This document shows positions 18,544-27,551 of a stretch of DNA of 64,000 nt, one piece after another. Position numbers and translations under genes: made by a program. Within the stretch, counting starts at the first letter, position 1; the number at the start of each line of letters is the position of its first letter. The notes under the pieces were generated by a model. That model was not told the DNA's origin. It made no database searches and saw only the letters and a program-made list of their open reading frames with translations. The DNA lies in the NCBI RefSeq assembly GCF_014203045.1, contig NZ_JACHIF010000002.1, forward strand, positions 618,176 to 682,175, read 5' to 3'. The stretch comes from Prosthecobacter dejongeii (GTDB lineage: Bacteria > Verrucomicrobiota > Verrucomicrobiia > Verrucomicrobiales > Verrucomicrobiaceae).

Positions 18544-20139
18544 ATGCAGGGCTTTGAATTTATCCGAATGCGTGCGCTGAATCTCTACACTCGCATCCTG
18601 CTGTGGCTGCTGGTGAATGTGGTGGTGCTGGGGGTGGTATTTTTATTGGCGCTGAAATGGCAGTTTGCGGAAGGGTTGCAGGGGGCGCTGGGTGGAATTG
18701 CGGGAGATCGGCTACAGGTCATTGGCCAGGCTGTGTATGAGGATCTGAGTACGCACCCGAGAGAAGGGTGGGATGAGCTTTTGAAGGCCAGAGGACGTCC
18801 TTATGAAGCTAAGGTGTCCCTCGTCACCATTCCTGAGCGAATCATGATGGGAGACCCAATCACGGTGCCGCTAAAGCTGAAAGAGATTATTCGACAGATG
18901 AACCCACCGGAGGGGCGTGGTGCACCGGGAAGACCCCCTCCCCCGCCGGGCCCAGATCGGCCCCCGCCGCTGCTGGATGAGCTGGATGCTTTTTTATCTG
19001 GAGAACCTTTTCCTGGGGAGGCGCGTCGGTCTCCGCCGTCTGACCGAGTGGACGGACCCGAGGGGCGCGGTCGTGAAGAAACCAGGCGAGATGAAAAAAT
19101 TCCTGCCCGCTTTGGGACCTTTCTTGTTCAGGCTGGAGATCCAGCACTCTATTATGCTGGGGTGAGACTGCCACCGCCACCAGGATGGAAGCGTGAGGAG
19201 GGGCACTTGCTGCTGCTCATTGCCACCGACTCAATGACAGGTGGGGGGCTGTTTTTTGACATGCGACCTTGGCTGCTGAGCATTTTTGGAGCGATGGCCA
19301 TTTCAGCACTTTTGTGGCTGCCGTTTGTGAAGAGCATCACAGGAAGTATCCGGGCGAACATGCATGCGACGGAGCAAATCGCGAAGGGGCGCTTTGATGT
19401 ACGCGTGCCAGAGGACCGAGGGGACGAGATCGGGAGGTTAGCCCATGGGGTGAATCAAATGGCGATGCAGTTGGATGGTTTGCTTCGTGGTCAAAAGCGA
19501 TTTTTGGGAGACGTGGCGCATGAGCTTTGTGGCCCGATCGCGCGGATGGAGATGAGCTTGGGTATTTTAGAGCCAAGGCTGGATGGAGGTGAGGCGTACC
19601 GTCTGGCGGATGTGCGGGATGAGCTGCGTCAGATCTCGGCCTTGGTCGATGAATTGTTGTCATTTTCCAAAGCTTCCTTGGGGCAAAAGACGAAGACGCC
19701 CGAAGCGGTGCTGCTGCTGCCATTGGTCGAAGGGGTGCTGCAACTGGAAGGGGTGCCGACGAATCAGTATCGAGTCCAAATGCCTACAGGACTGGAGGTG
19801 ATGGCGGTGCCTGAGATGCTGCGGCGTGCGGTGGGTAATGTGGTGCGCAATGGGCTGCTGCATGCGCCAGGAACTGTGCTGGAGATTTCCGCAACTGTCG
19901 CAAAAAAAGTGGTCACACTCCAGGTGTCGGATGCCGGACCTGGGGTGCCTGAAGAGAGCCTGCCAAGACTTTTTGAGCCCTTTTATCGCGTGGATGTGGC
20001 GCGTGCACGCGAGACGGGGGGAACAGGCCTGGGACTCTCCATCGTCAAGACCTGTGTGGAAAGCTGCGGTGGGAATGTGAGTGCGCGGAACCGAGAGACA
20101 GGAGGATTGATTGTATCAATTGAGCTTGCTTGTGCTTGA
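18544..20139 (+). CDS. Sensor histidine kinase (CpxA-like)
   Basis: Inner-membrane kinase of 531 aa; ATG 18568 (MRALNLYTRILLWLL) is an alternative start giving a more typical N terminus. Order: TM1 (residues about 12-36), a periplasmic domain with an unusual Pro/Arg/Gly-rich stretch (GRPPPPPGPDRPPP), TM2 (about 240-262), HAMP, HisKA with the phospho-His in DVAHELCGPIARM (HELCGP replaces the usual HELRTP), and HATPase (N box GNVVRNGLLHAP, G boxes DAGPGVPEES and GGTGLGLSIVK). Pairs with the upstream regulator. Confidence 0.9.
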   Translation: MQGFEFIRMRALNLYTRILLWLLVNVVVLGVVFLLALKWQFAEGLQGALGGIAGDRLQVIGQAVYEDLSTHPREGWDELLKARGRPYEAKVSLVTIPERIMMGDPITVPLKLKEIIRQMNPPEGRGAPGRPPPPPGPDRPPPLLDELDAFLSGEPFPGEARRSPPSDRVDGPEGRGREETRRDEKIPARFGTFLVQAGDPALYYAGVRLPPPPGWKREEGHLLLLIATDSMTGGGLFFDMRPWLLSIFGAMAISALLWLPFVKSITGSIRANMHATEQIAKGRFDVRVPEDRGDEIGRLAHGVNQMAMQLDGLLRGQKRFLGDVAHELCGPIARMEMSLGILEPRLDGGEAYRLADVRDELRQISALVDELLSFSKASLGQKTKTPEAVLLLPLVEGVLQLEGVPTNQYRVQMPTGLEVMAVPEMLRRAVGNVVRNGLLHAPGTVLEISATVAKKVVTLQVSDAGPGVPEESLPRLFEPFYRVDVARARETGGTGLGLSIVKTCVESCGGNVSARNRETGGLIVSIELACA

Positions 20140-20179
20140 CCAAAAGAGGCTCAACGAACTAGATTGTAAATACCACCCC

Positions 20180-20599
20180 ATGAAAACCAAGCTTACCCTT
20201 GCGGCCTTTGCCGCTGCATTCGCTGTTTCCGCCGCCTCCGCTCAGGATGGTGGTGTGGATTTTGAAAAGCAGATCCTGCCCATCCTGAAGCAGAAGTGCT
20301 TCAAGTGCCATGAGAAGGAAAAAGAAGACAATGGCAAAATCAAGAAGCCGAAGGGTGGTCTGCGCCTGGACAATGCCGAGGCCATCATGAAAGGCGGCAA
20401 GGAATATCCAGCGGAAAACGTGGTGGCGGGCAAGCCAGACGCAAGCTGGCTGCTGAAGACCATGGCGCTGCCAGAGTCCGACGAATTTGCCATGCCTCCA
20501 GAAGGCAAGGGTGACCGCGTGACTGCTGAAGAGCAGGCGCTGGTGAAGAAGTGGATCGAGTCCGGCGCTGCCTTTGGTGCCTGGAAGGGTGAGGAATAA
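20180..20599 (+). CDS. Small exported planctomycete-type cytochrome c
   Basis: Protein of 139 aa from ATG 20180 with a clear Sec signal (KLTLAAFAAAFAVSAASAQ). A single haem site CFKCH follows ILPILKQK, with MPPEGKGDRVT carrying the probable distal Met, as in the PSCyt1 domain (PF07635). Here the domain stands alone, so it may be a soluble periplasmic electron carrier. It starts 40 nt after the kinase gene and ends at a terminator; no redox partner gene is adjacent. Confidence 0.85.
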   Translation: MKTKLTLAAFAAAFAVSAASAQDGGVDFEKQILPILKQKCFKCHEKEKEDNGKIKKPKGGLRLDNAEAIMKGGKEYPAENVVAGKPDASWLLKTMALPESDEFAMPPEGKGDRVTAEEQALVKKWIESGAAFGAWKGEE

Positions 20600-20630
20600 A
20601 AGTCCTTTCCTAACACGATTATTTTTAATC

Positions 20631-20660
20631 ACGGCCGGGCTGGATGCCCGGTCGTTTTTT
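20631..20660 (+). terminator. Rho-independent terminator after the small cytochrome gene
   Basis: Ten-pair stem ACGGCCGGGC / GCCCGGTCGT (one G.T pair), loop TGGAT, then T6. Confidence 0.9.
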
Positions 20661-20685
20661 GTTGGCATCTTAGGCTGGGTTATCG

Positions 20686-20716
20686 ACCTTGACCTTCTTT
20701 GACTCATTGACCAAGC
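20686..20716 (+). repeat. Short TTGAC array before thiD
   Basis: CGACCTTGACCTTCTTTGAC then TCATTGACCAAG: three TTGAC units spaced 9-10 nt, immediately upstream of the thiD start. Same family as the arrays at 9.6, 10.2, 52.3 and 58.3 kb. Confidence 0.6.
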
Positions 20717-20719
20717 TTA

Positions 20720-21544
20720 ATGCCTTCATTCCTCCCCATGTCTCCACTACCCATCCTCACCATTGCCGGTTCTGACTCTTCATGTGGAGCTGGTGTGCAG
20801 GCGGATCTGAAAGCGATTTCGGCTTTGGGTGGCTATGCCTTGAACGCACTGACGAGTGTGGTTTCAGAGACCCCGGGGCGAGTGTCGCGCGTGCAGCTTT
20901 TGGACGCAGCGATGGTGGCGGATCAGATTCGTGTGCTATTTGAAGGCTTTCCCATCGCCGCAGCGAAGACAGGCATGCTGGGGGGGAGAGCGCAAGTAGA
21001 AGCGGTGGTGAAGACCTGGCATGAATCGGCCCCTGCGGGAACACCGCTAGTGGTGGATCCCGTGATGGTGGCTACGGGTGGCGGTAAGCTGCTGGAAGAT
21101 GACGCCATTGAGGCTGTGTGCAGTCAATTGCTACCGCTAGCGACGGTGATCACTCCCAACATGGATGAGGCCGGTGTGCTGTGGGGCAGGCCCGTGAAAA
21201 CGCGTGATGAGATGGTGGCCTGCGCAATGGACCTCGCGGCAAAGTTTGGCACGGCGGTTTTGCTCAAAGGCGGACACCTGACAGGAGCGGCGGCGGATGT
21301 GCTGTGTGTGAAAGGGGAACTGACCTGGCATGAGGCAGCACGTACGCCAGGGGTGCAGACGCATGGGACGGGGTGCACGTATTCAGCCAGCATCGCTACG
21401 GGGCTGGGACAGGGTTTGCCATTGCAGGAAGCTGTGGCCCGGGCGAAGCATTACGTCAGCGCGGCGATTGCTGAATTTTTTTCCTGGGAGGGCAAGGTTG
21501 GCACCGTCCATGCGCTGAATCACCTAAAGAATGCTGCCCTATGA
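20720..21544 (+). CDS. thiD: Hydroxymethylpyrimidine/phosphomethylpyrimidine kinase
   Basis: Phosphorylates HMP and HMP-P to HMP-PP for thiamine synthesis. 274 aa from ATG 20720; ATG 20738 (268 aa) is an equally plausible start. Ribokinase-fold signatures: TIAGSDSSCGAGVQADLK, VVDPVMVATGGGKLL, LLKGGHL and the anion-hole HGTGCTYSAS. The stop overlaps the next start (ATGA at 21541), so the downstream S41-like gene is translationally coupled. Confidence 0.95.
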   Translation: MPSFLPMSPLPILTIAGSDSSCGAGVQADLKAISALGGYALNALTSVVSETPGRVSRVQLLDAAMVADQIRVLFEGFPIAAAKTGMLGGRAQVEAVVKTWHESAPAGTPLVVDPVMVATGGGKLLEDDAIEAVCSQLLPLATVITPNMDEAGVLWGRPVKTRDEMVACAMDLAAKFGTAVLLKGGHLTGAAADVLCVKGELTWHEAARTPGVQTHGTGCTYSASIATGLGQGLPLQEAVARAKHYVSAAIAEFFSWEGKVGTVHALNHLKNAAL

Positions 21545-22671
21545 AAACGATGCTCGCCTGGTGCCTGCTGGCGGGGTTTACCCTAGCGGGTGAGCTGCCG
21601 ACATCCCCATCGGGTGAAGGGGGGGCGGCCAAGGTGGAGGAAGTTTCCCAGACGGCGGTGCAGGCAGCCTTTCAGATCCTGCGTAGTGAATACATTCGAG
21701 GTGGAGACCTGACCTTTGATGAGTTGAATCGCGCGGCCTTTCAGGGACTGTTGGAGCGGCTTGATCTGGGGGCCGAACTGATGCGCAAAGCGGATGCGGA
21801 GCGCCCCATGCTGCGACGTGGAATCTTGGCGGAGATGCTGACGCCTGAGATCGCCTACCTAAGGCCTTTGGCTTTTGCCGAAGAAGAGGCAGGGCAAATG
21901 GCAGTGCATCTCAAAAAACAAGTGGAGGCCAAGGTGCCTTACCTGATTCTGGACCTGCGTAGTGCGGTGCCACCGGGGGATTTTGCCGTGGCTGCAGCGA
22001 TGCTGGAGCTCTTCGTTCCACGTGCGGAATTGCTCTTTAAACTGAAGCAGGTGGGACGTGAAGATGCGCAACTTTTCATTGCCAATCGCGGACCCATCTG
22101 GACACAGCCCCTGGTGGTGCTGGTGGATGGTGAGACTTGCAATCTGGGGGAAACGATGGCGGCTGTGCTGCGGGAGCGAAAGCAGGCGCTCATTATTGGT
22201 AGCAAGACCCGAGGTGCCACGGTGCGCTATGAAACGCTGCCGTTGGATGCGGAATGGGTGCTGAGGTTTGCCCGAGCGGAAATGTTGCTTGCGGGGGATC
22301 GTGCGCTTTTTCGCGTGGGGCTGGTGCCAGACTTTTTGTTAGACTTGCCGGTTCCTGTGAAGCGGCAGATTTTCGATGCAGCGGGGCCGGTGAAAGAGAG
22401 CCTCTTTGATCGGAATCGTCTGCGTTACAATGAGGCGGCGTTGATCGCGAGAAAGAACCCTGAACTGGACGCCTACATTCGCCGCAGTGCTGGTGAAGAA
22501 TTGAGCGATGACCGTCCGGTTTTGCGAGATATTGTCCTCCAGCGTGCAGTGGATATGCTAAGTTCACGCACGCACCTTCAGGGCAGCGCGCTGAAATGGC
22601 CCACTGGCCAAAAGCGGCTTGAACCTGCTGCCCCTGCTGAGGTGAAGAAAGCACAACCTGTGAAACCTTGA
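21541..22671 (+). CDS. Exported S41-protease-like protein, catalytic Ser apparently lost
   Basis: Protein of 376 aa with a signal peptide (MLAWCLLAGFTLAG). The middle resembles the C-terminal-processing-peptidase fold: VPYLILDLRSAVPPGDF, then LVVLVDGETCNLGETMAA, then ALIIGSKTRGATV. In active S41 enzymes the second of these carries the GSASASE nucleophile motif; here the aligned stretch contains no Ser (TCNLGE), while the Lys in GSKTRG is kept. No PDZ domain is evident. It is probably a pseudo-protease or scaffold (inference). Coupled to thiD upstream and, via another ATGA, to the small gene downstream. Confidence 0.55.
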   Translation: MKTMLAWCLLAGFTLAGELPTSPSGEGGAAKVEEVSQTAVQAAFQILRSEYIRGGDLTFDELNRAAFQGLLERLDLGAELMRKADAERPMLRRGILAEMLTPEIAYLRPLAFAEEEAGQMAVHLKKQVEAKVPYLILDLRSAVPPGDFAVAAAMLELFVPRAELLFKLKQVGREDAQLFIANRGPIWTQPLVVLVDGETCNLGETMAAVLRERKQALIIGSKTRGATVRYETLPLDAEWVLRFARAEMLLAGDRALFRVGLVPDFLLDLPVPVKRQIFDAAGPVKESLFDRNRLRYNEAALIARKNPELDAYIRRSAGEELSDDRPVLRDIVLQRAVDMLSSRTHLQGSALKWPTGQKRLEPAAPAEVKKAQPVKP

Positions 22672-22874
22672 TGATGATTCCTGAAACTGTAGAAACGACG
22701 GTGACGATCCGCAGCCCTCACTGCCCCCGCACGTGGCATGCCACACTGCCGAATGGGCGTGAAGTATTGGCCTTTCGCCCCGAAGAGGCGGAGCCTATCC
22801 TGCTGGATTCGGGTACCCAAGTGCCTGCTCGCTTAACGGTGGCGGACTTTTCGCGCGCGCTGCTATTGGTCTAA
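22668..22874 (+). CDS. Small OB-fold-like protein (IF-1-like pattern)
   Basis: A 68-aa protein whose start overlaps the previous stop by 4 nt. The core TWHATLPNGREVLAF resembles the beta-strands of IF-1-like S1/OB folds, with PARLTVADFSRALLL as a possible final strand. Its coupled position and codon use suggest a real gene; function unknown. A chance small ORF is the alternative. Confidence 0.4.
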   Translation: MMMIPETVETTVTIRSPHCPRTWHATLPNGREVLAFRPEEAEPILLDSGTQVPARLTVADFSRALLLV

Positions 22875-22991
22875 GAAGAGGAGGCCGCGATTCCGGAATG
22901 CCTCGTTCGATGAGCGGCCAATGATGTGTTTTGAGGATGGAGAATGCTTCTTGCCGAGGCGGGCAATCCGCCCATGCTAAAGGTCTTTACC

Positions 22992-23948
22992 ATGCGCGTT
23001 CTGCTCACCACCACCAGCTACCAAGACACCCCCGGCGACCATCATGCTTTGCTCGAATCCCAAGGGTATGAGATCCATCGCGAGCGCGGACCTTTGCCAG
23101 AAAGCAAGATGCTGGAGCTAGCGGGTCAGTTCGATGCCTTTCTTTGTGGAGATGATGAGATCACGACAGCGGTGCTAGACAAGGCGCAGCCACGGCTGCG
23201 GGTGATCAGCAAGTACGGTATCGGACTGGACAAGATCAATGTGGAGGAGTGCACAGCGCGGAAGCTGCCGGTGCTTTTCACCCCCGGTGTGAATCACACC
23301 ACGGTGGCGGAGCATACTTTCTGCCTGCTGCTGGCCCTGGTGCGCAATCTCGTGGATAGCGCCAATTCTGTACGTGCCGGACAGTGGAAGCGCGTGACGG
23401 GCAATGAGATCTGGAACAAGAAGATCGGTATCGTGGGCTTGGGCCGCATCGGCCAGGAAGTGGCGAAGCGGGCGATCGCCTTTGGTATGGAAGTGCACGG
23501 CATGGATATCTACTGGCCGGAAGCTTTTGCGAAAGAAAACCATGTGACTCGCCATGAGACCATTGAGAGCCTGATCGCGGCGGTGGATGTGCTGAGCCTG
23601 CATGCGAACCTGAGCGAAAGCACGAAGCACCTCGTTCGTGCGGACCGCATTGCCCTGGCGAAACCGGGCCTGCTGGTGGTGAACACTTCCCGCGCGGAAC
23701 TGGTGCACATGCCGGACATGATAGCGGCCCTGGATGCAGGAACGATCGGGGGATACGGAACCGATGTGCTGGACGAGGAGCCACCGCCGGCGGATCACGC
23801 ACTGTTGAAGCACCCGAAGGCACTCATCACGCCGCACATCGGCTCCCGCACGTATGAAAGCGTTCCGCGCCAGGCCATGCGTGCAACGCTGAATCTGGTG
23901 AACTACCTGAAAGGCGAGAAGGATGTGATCCAGGCGAACAAGTTTTAA
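22992..23948 (+). CDS. D-2-hydroxyacid dehydrogenase (phosphoglycerate-dehydrogenase-like)
   Basis: NAD-dependent dehydrogenase of 318 aa from ATG 22992. Rossmann motif GIVGLGRIGQEVAKRA with acidic residue in MDIYW, catalytic Arg in NTSRAELVHM, Glu in DVLDEEPPP and His in LITPHIGSR. No ACT/ASB regulatory domain, so the length is that of the short SerA-like or glyoxylate-reductase class. It is followed by a strong terminator. Substrate not determinable. Confidence 0.88.
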   Translation: MRVLLTTTSYQDTPGDHHALLESQGYEIHRERGPLPESKMLELAGQFDAFLCGDDEITTAVLDKAQPRLRVISKYGIGLDKINVEECTARKLPVLFTPGVNHTTVAEHTFCLLLALVRNLVDSANSVRAGQWKRVTGNEIWNKKIGIVGLGRIGQEVAKRAIAFGMEVHGMDIYWPEAFAKENHVTRHETIESLIAAVDVLSLHANLSESTKHLVRADRIALAKPGLLVVNTSRAELVHMPDMIAALDAGTIGGYGTDVLDEEPPPADHALLKHPKALITPHIGSRTYESVPRQAMRATLNLVNYLKGEKDVIQANKF

Positions 23949-23978
23949 CGGCAGTCTTGGAAGGACCGTTTTAGAAGG

Positions 23979-24009
23979 CCCTCAGGTGCCATGGTTCCTG
24001 AGGGTTTTT
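23979..24009 (+). terminator. Rho-independent terminator after the hydroxyacid dehydrogenase
   Basis: Stem CCCTCAGG / CCTGAGGG around TGCCATGGTT, then five T. Confidence 0.88.
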
Positions 24010-24370
24010 GTTGCTGAGAGACGGAGAATTTTTAGACAGGATGGACAATCCCGCAGTCGCGGGAAGGATTAACAGGAAGGGTGGGTTGGGGTGCGTTGCA
24101 TGGATATTACCCTTTTTGTTAGTCGGCATAATTATCCATCTTTTACCCGGCATCTTTTTGCCATTGTTTGGGTGGTGGGCGAGGCGCGAGATGTGCGCAG
24201 GTTCATAGGCCGGGACTTGGCAAGTCCCGCTCCTTGGGGGGCGATGGGGAAGGCCGGGGCATGAGACCTTTCGGCACGGGCCACCCGCTGGTGCTGGCAG
24301 CTACAGTGCGTAGCTGTGCCCGCCAGGGCGTGGGGTGAGGAGGTGTGCTTTTGAGGGGAAACCAAATACA
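24010..24370. repeat. Repeat-filled spacer: ACAGGATT repeat with nested hairpin, and REP copy 4
   Basis: No gene. At 24029-24080 an ACAGGATT-family copy is interrupted by CCCGCAGTCGCGGG (24049-24062), an inserted hairpin also found in the copies at 51.3 and 58.1 kb. At 24150-24240 a long REP unit (lead-in CATCTTTTTGCCATT) matches those at 15.7 and 40.8 kb. A stretch at 24302-24335 (CGTAGCTGTGCCCGCCAGGG) resembles 6615-6645. Confidence 0.75.
24211..24241 (+). repeat. REP-type hairpin, copy 4
   Basis: GGGACTTGGCAAGTCCC and GCTCCTTGGGG, intact. Confidence 0.92.
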
Positions 24371-24396
24371 AAAAAAGCACCCGTTTCGGGGTGCTT
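24371..24396 (-). terminator. Terminator of the L,D-transpeptidase gene
   Basis: AGCACCC / GGGTGCT stem with A-rich left and T-rich right flanks, so it can act in either direction. It lies about 25 nt beyond the transpeptidase stop codon. Confidence 0.8.
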
Positions 24397-24421
24397 TTTG
24401 AAAGAGGCGTCGGGCGCTGCT

Positions 24422-25480
24422 TTAGCTGTGGGCGTTGAGGCCGAGCAAGCGTGTGAGAGTGCTTGTGGCAGAGGAGACTTTTTCCACGCGGTCTTTTTTG
24501 CCTTTGCCTTTGGCGATGGGCTCCGGGGCGATAGGGCCGATCTGGTGAACTCCGTCCGTCTTGAGGCCAGATTTTTTGTTGGTGACGGAGACCTTGACCT
24601 TGGCGTCAGGCTGAGGAGCGATGACTGGGGCCTGAATCGGTGCAGCTTCGGCGGGCTTTGCCTTGCGTGACCACGGCAGGAAGGAGAAGAGGGATGATTT
24701 AGGCTCTTCGACCAAAGGGATTGGCGCTGCTGGCACGGGAGCGGCAGCGGCAGCGGCCAAGGCGGCTGCTTTTTCAGGTGTCTGCGGGCCGCTTGGGGCA
24801 GGGGCCGCAGCGATCTGCGGCGTGGCGGCGGGGGGTGTCACATGGACAGGAGCGGCGGCGGGTTCAGCCACTGGCTCGACTTTCGGCTCATCGGCTTTTT
24901 TGCCGTGAGGGAGGTGATCTTTGGTGACGACAACCTTGGCACCGATGCCAACGCCATCGAAGACTTCTACCACATCCTTCATGCCCATTCGAATGCAGCC
25001 GTAGCTGGCAGGCTGGCCCAGGCGGTTTTCTTCGGTCGTGCCGTGGATGTAGATGTAGCGGCGCATCGCGTTGCGATTGCTGCTTTCCAGACCGCGCAGC
25101 CAGAGGATGCGGGAGACAATGGGGTCACGCCCGGGGGCATTCGGCTTCAGGACTTCGCCATTCCAAGAGCGGCTTTTTAGGACAGCACCAGCAGGCAGAC
25201 CTTTGCCAATCTTGGCAATGATCTCATGCTTGCCCACGGGGGTGCGATAGCTGTTGGGTTGGTCTCCCAGGCCAAATTTCGAAGTGGAGACGACATACTG
25301 CTTTTTCAGCACGCCCTCTTCATAGAGACCCATCCGCTGGTCCTTGACGCTGACGACGACTTCCGACTTCGGGGCTGAAGTGCAATGACTCAGCAGTGCA
25401 CCCGCCGCGAGCGCCAGACCCAGCCTAGCGATCCCTGGCCGGGCGCATGTCATACGCGGGAGAGAGTTGATGAAGTGCAT
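24422..25480 (-). CDS. L,D-transpeptidase (YkuD domain) with long Pro/Ala tail
   Basis: Exported enzyme of 352 aa that would form 3-3 peptidoglycan cross-links or attach envelope proteins. N-terminal signal (residues about 15-33, ending LLSHC, which could be a lipoprotein Cys although His at -1 is atypical). YkuD core: PNSYRTPVGKHEI, IYIHGTTEENRLG and the catalytic SYGCIRM. From about residue 205 a low-complexity Pro/Ala/Lys linker (PVAEPAAAPVHVTPPAATP) leads to a basic C terminus, consistent with wall association. The ATG at residue 10 is an alternative start. Ends at its own terminator. Confidence 0.85.
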   Translation of the reverse strand: MHFINSLPRMTCARPGIARLGLALAAGALLSHCTSAPKSEVVVSVKDQRMGLYEEGVLKKQYVVSTSKFGLGDQPNSYRTPVGKHEIIAKIGKGLPAGAVLKSRSWNGEVLKPNAPGRDPIVSRILWLRGLESSNRNAMRRYIYIHGTTEENRLGQPASYGCIRMGMKDVVEVFDGVGIGAKVVVTKDHLPHGKKADEPKVEPVAEPAAAPVHVTPPAATPQIAAAPAPSGPQTPEKAAALAAAAAAPVPAAPIPLVEEPKSSLFSFLPWSRKAKPAEAAPIQAPVIAPQPDAKVKVSVTNKKSGLKTDGVHQIGPIAPEPIAKGKGKKDRVEKVSSATSTLTRLLGLNAHS

Positions 25481-25667
25481 TTGATATAAACTTAATAGAA
25501 GTTAAAGAATCTGCAATCGCCAATTAAGGAGAACTTGAAGAGTTAGGCGATTTTTTCGAAGTCTGGCACGCTGTCTTTCATGCCATGCAATCTGCCTGCC
25601 AAGTATGCATGAAATTACGTGTGCGCGGTGCATTTGTCTTTTGAATCTTTCTCTGCATGCTCAGGGG

Positions 25668-27407
25668 ATGACCCGCGAAACAGCTGCCCAGATTCTCGAA
25701 CGAGTTGCTCTTCTCCTAGAACTTAAAGGGGAAAATCCGTTCAAAATCCGTGCGTACAAAACAGGGGCAGAAGTGGTGGAAAGCTACCCCGATGACATCA
25801 TGCAACTTGCAATGGATGGCAAGTTATCAGGCGTGAAGGGCATCGGCGAGGCCCTGCGGGACAAGCTGCATGAGATGGCTACGACGGGTAAGCTGGAGTT
25901 TTTTGATAAGCTGCGGGCAGAATTTCCAGAGGGATTGCTTGAGCTTTTCGAAGTGCAGGGACTTGGGCCGAAAAAGATTGCGGCACTGTATTCGCAACTT
26001 GGTGTGGGCTCCATTGCGGATCTGAAAGTTGCCTGTGAGGACGGCACAGCGGCGAAGATCAGCGGTTTTGGCGAAAAGACGGTGGTGAAGATTTTGGAGA
26101 GCATTGCATTCCGGGATGCGCATGCTTCGGAATTCCGCGTGGACCAAGTGTATGCGGTGGCGCAGACGATGCTGGAGGCGCTGCGGGATCACCCGGCGGT
26201 GTCGCGGGCGGAGGTGTGCGGCAGTTTCCGTCGGGGTAAGGAGACGCTGCATGACCTGGACTTTCTGTGTGCGACGAAAAAGCCGGAGGAGGTGATCGCA
26301 GATTTTGTTAGGCTGCCGATGGTGGAAAAGGTGATCGCCCAGGGCGGCACGAAGGCCAGTGTTTACACCGCAGGTGGCCTGCAATGCGACCTGCGGGCCG
26401 TGAGCAGTGCTGAGTATCCTTTTGCGCTGAACTATTTCACCGGCAGCAAGGAGCACAATGTGGTGATGCGGCAGCGGGCGCTGGATAAGGGGTGGTCGCT
26501 GAATGAATACGGATTTACCATTGTGGAGGGCAAGGAGGCCCCGCCGATCCCGGAGGAGATCTACAATGAGGCGGAGATCTACCGTGCGCTGGGGCTGGAC
26601 TTCATCGAGCCGGAACTGCGTGAAAATTCAGGTGAGTTCGAGGCGGCGGAGCATGGGCAACTGCCACGCCTGATCGAGCTGGAAAATCTGCGTGGGGTGT
26701 TTCACAACCATACGACGGCCAGCGATGGCACGGCCAGTCTGCGGGAGATGGCGGAGGCGGCCCGGGACCTGGGAATGCAGTATCTGGGTATCGCGGATCA
26801 CAGCAAGTCGAGCTTCCAGGCGAATGGACTCAATGAGGCAAGGTTGAGGGCGCAGATCGCGGAGATTCATGCGCTGAATGAGGAGTTTGAAGGGCACTTC
26901 CGCCTCTTCTCCGGCACGGAGGTGGACATTCTGAAGGACGGCTCGCTGGACTTCAGCGATGAGCTTTTGTCGGAGCTGGACTACTGCGTGGCCAGTGTGC
27001 ACAACGTCTTTAATCTGCCTGAGGCGGAGATGACGAAGCGCATCATCCGCGCGATTGAAAACCCGAACGTGACCATGCTGGGGCATGTGACAGGGCGGCT
27101 GCTTTTGCAGCGCCCATCCTATGCGGTGAACATCCCGGCGATCATTGACGCGGCGGCGGCTACGGGCACGATCATCGAGCTGAATGCAAGCGCCTGGCGG
27201 CTAGATATGGACTGGCGCTGGTGGCGGCTGGCGAAGGAGAAAGGCGTGAAGTGCAGCATCAATCCCGATGCGCACAGCACGCGCGGTTTGCAGGATGTTT
27301 TGTTCGGTGTGCGTGCGGCCCGCAAGGGCTGGCTGACGCGAAAAGATGTGATTAATTGCCTGCCGCTGGGAGAGGTGGAGCAGGCGCTGCGGAAGGGGAA
27401 GGCCTAA
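25668..27407 (+). CDS. polX: DNA polymerase X with PHP exonuclease domain
   Basis: Repair polymerase of 579 aa from ATG 25668, where family homology starts (RETAAQILERVALLLELKG); ATG 25605 adds 21 unrelated residues. Helix-hairpin-helix motifs (GVKGIGEALRDKL, VQGLGPKKIAAL), nucleotidyltransferase signature GSFRRGKETLHDLDFL, thumb domain (NYFTGSKEHNVVMRQ) and a C-terminal PHP phosphoesterase (FHNHTTASDGT, GIADHSKSS, SGTEVDIL, INPDAHST). Likely acts in gap-filling base-excision repair. No co-operonic repair gene is present. Confidence 0.95.
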   Translation: MTRETAAQILERVALLLELKGENPFKIRAYKTGAEVVESYPDDIMQLAMDGKLSGVKGIGEALRDKLHEMATTGKLEFFDKLRAEFPEGLLELFEVQGLGPKKIAALYSQLGVGSIADLKVACEDGTAAKISGFGEKTVVKILESIAFRDAHASEFRVDQVYAVAQTMLEALRDHPAVSRAEVCGSFRRGKETLHDLDFLCATKKPEEVIADFVRLPMVEKVIAQGGTKASVYTAGGLQCDLRAVSSAEYPFALNYFTGSKEHNVVMRQRALDKGWSLNEYGFTIVEGKEAPPIPEEIYNEAEIYRALGLDFIEPELRENSGEFEAAEHGQLPRLIELENLRGVFHNHTTASDGTASLREMAEAARDLGMQYLGIADHSKSSFQANGLNEARLRAQIAEIHALNEEFEGHFRLFSGTEVDILKDGSLDFSDELLSELDYCVASVHNVFNLPEAEMTKRIIRAIENPNVTMLGHVTGRLLLQRPSYAVNIPAIIDAAAATGTIIELNASAWRLDMDWRWWRLAKEKGVKCSINPDAHSTRGLQDVLFGVRAARKGWLTRKDVINCLPLGEVEQALRKGKA

Positions 27408-27460
27408 CAAGAGATGCTGTGGCGGTGTGGGAGGTGTTTGGCCTGCCGGGGTGCCCGAGG

Positions 27461-27488
27461 CGGGACTTGGCAAGTCCCGCTCCTTGGG
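27461..27488 (+). repeat. REP-type hairpin, copy 5
   Basis: GGGACTTGGCAAGTCCC and GCTCCTTGGG in the polX/27.5 kb convergent spacer. Confidence 0.92.
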
Positions 27489-27551
27489 CTGGCTGGCATT
27501 CTTGAGTTCTGATTGGCGAGACCCATCGGGATGCGAAGGAACACCGGCAGT

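Noticed and set aside
21541..22671. Active C-terminal processing protease
   Set aside because: The stretch aligned with the Ser nucleophile motif lacks any Ser and no PDZ domain is apparent.
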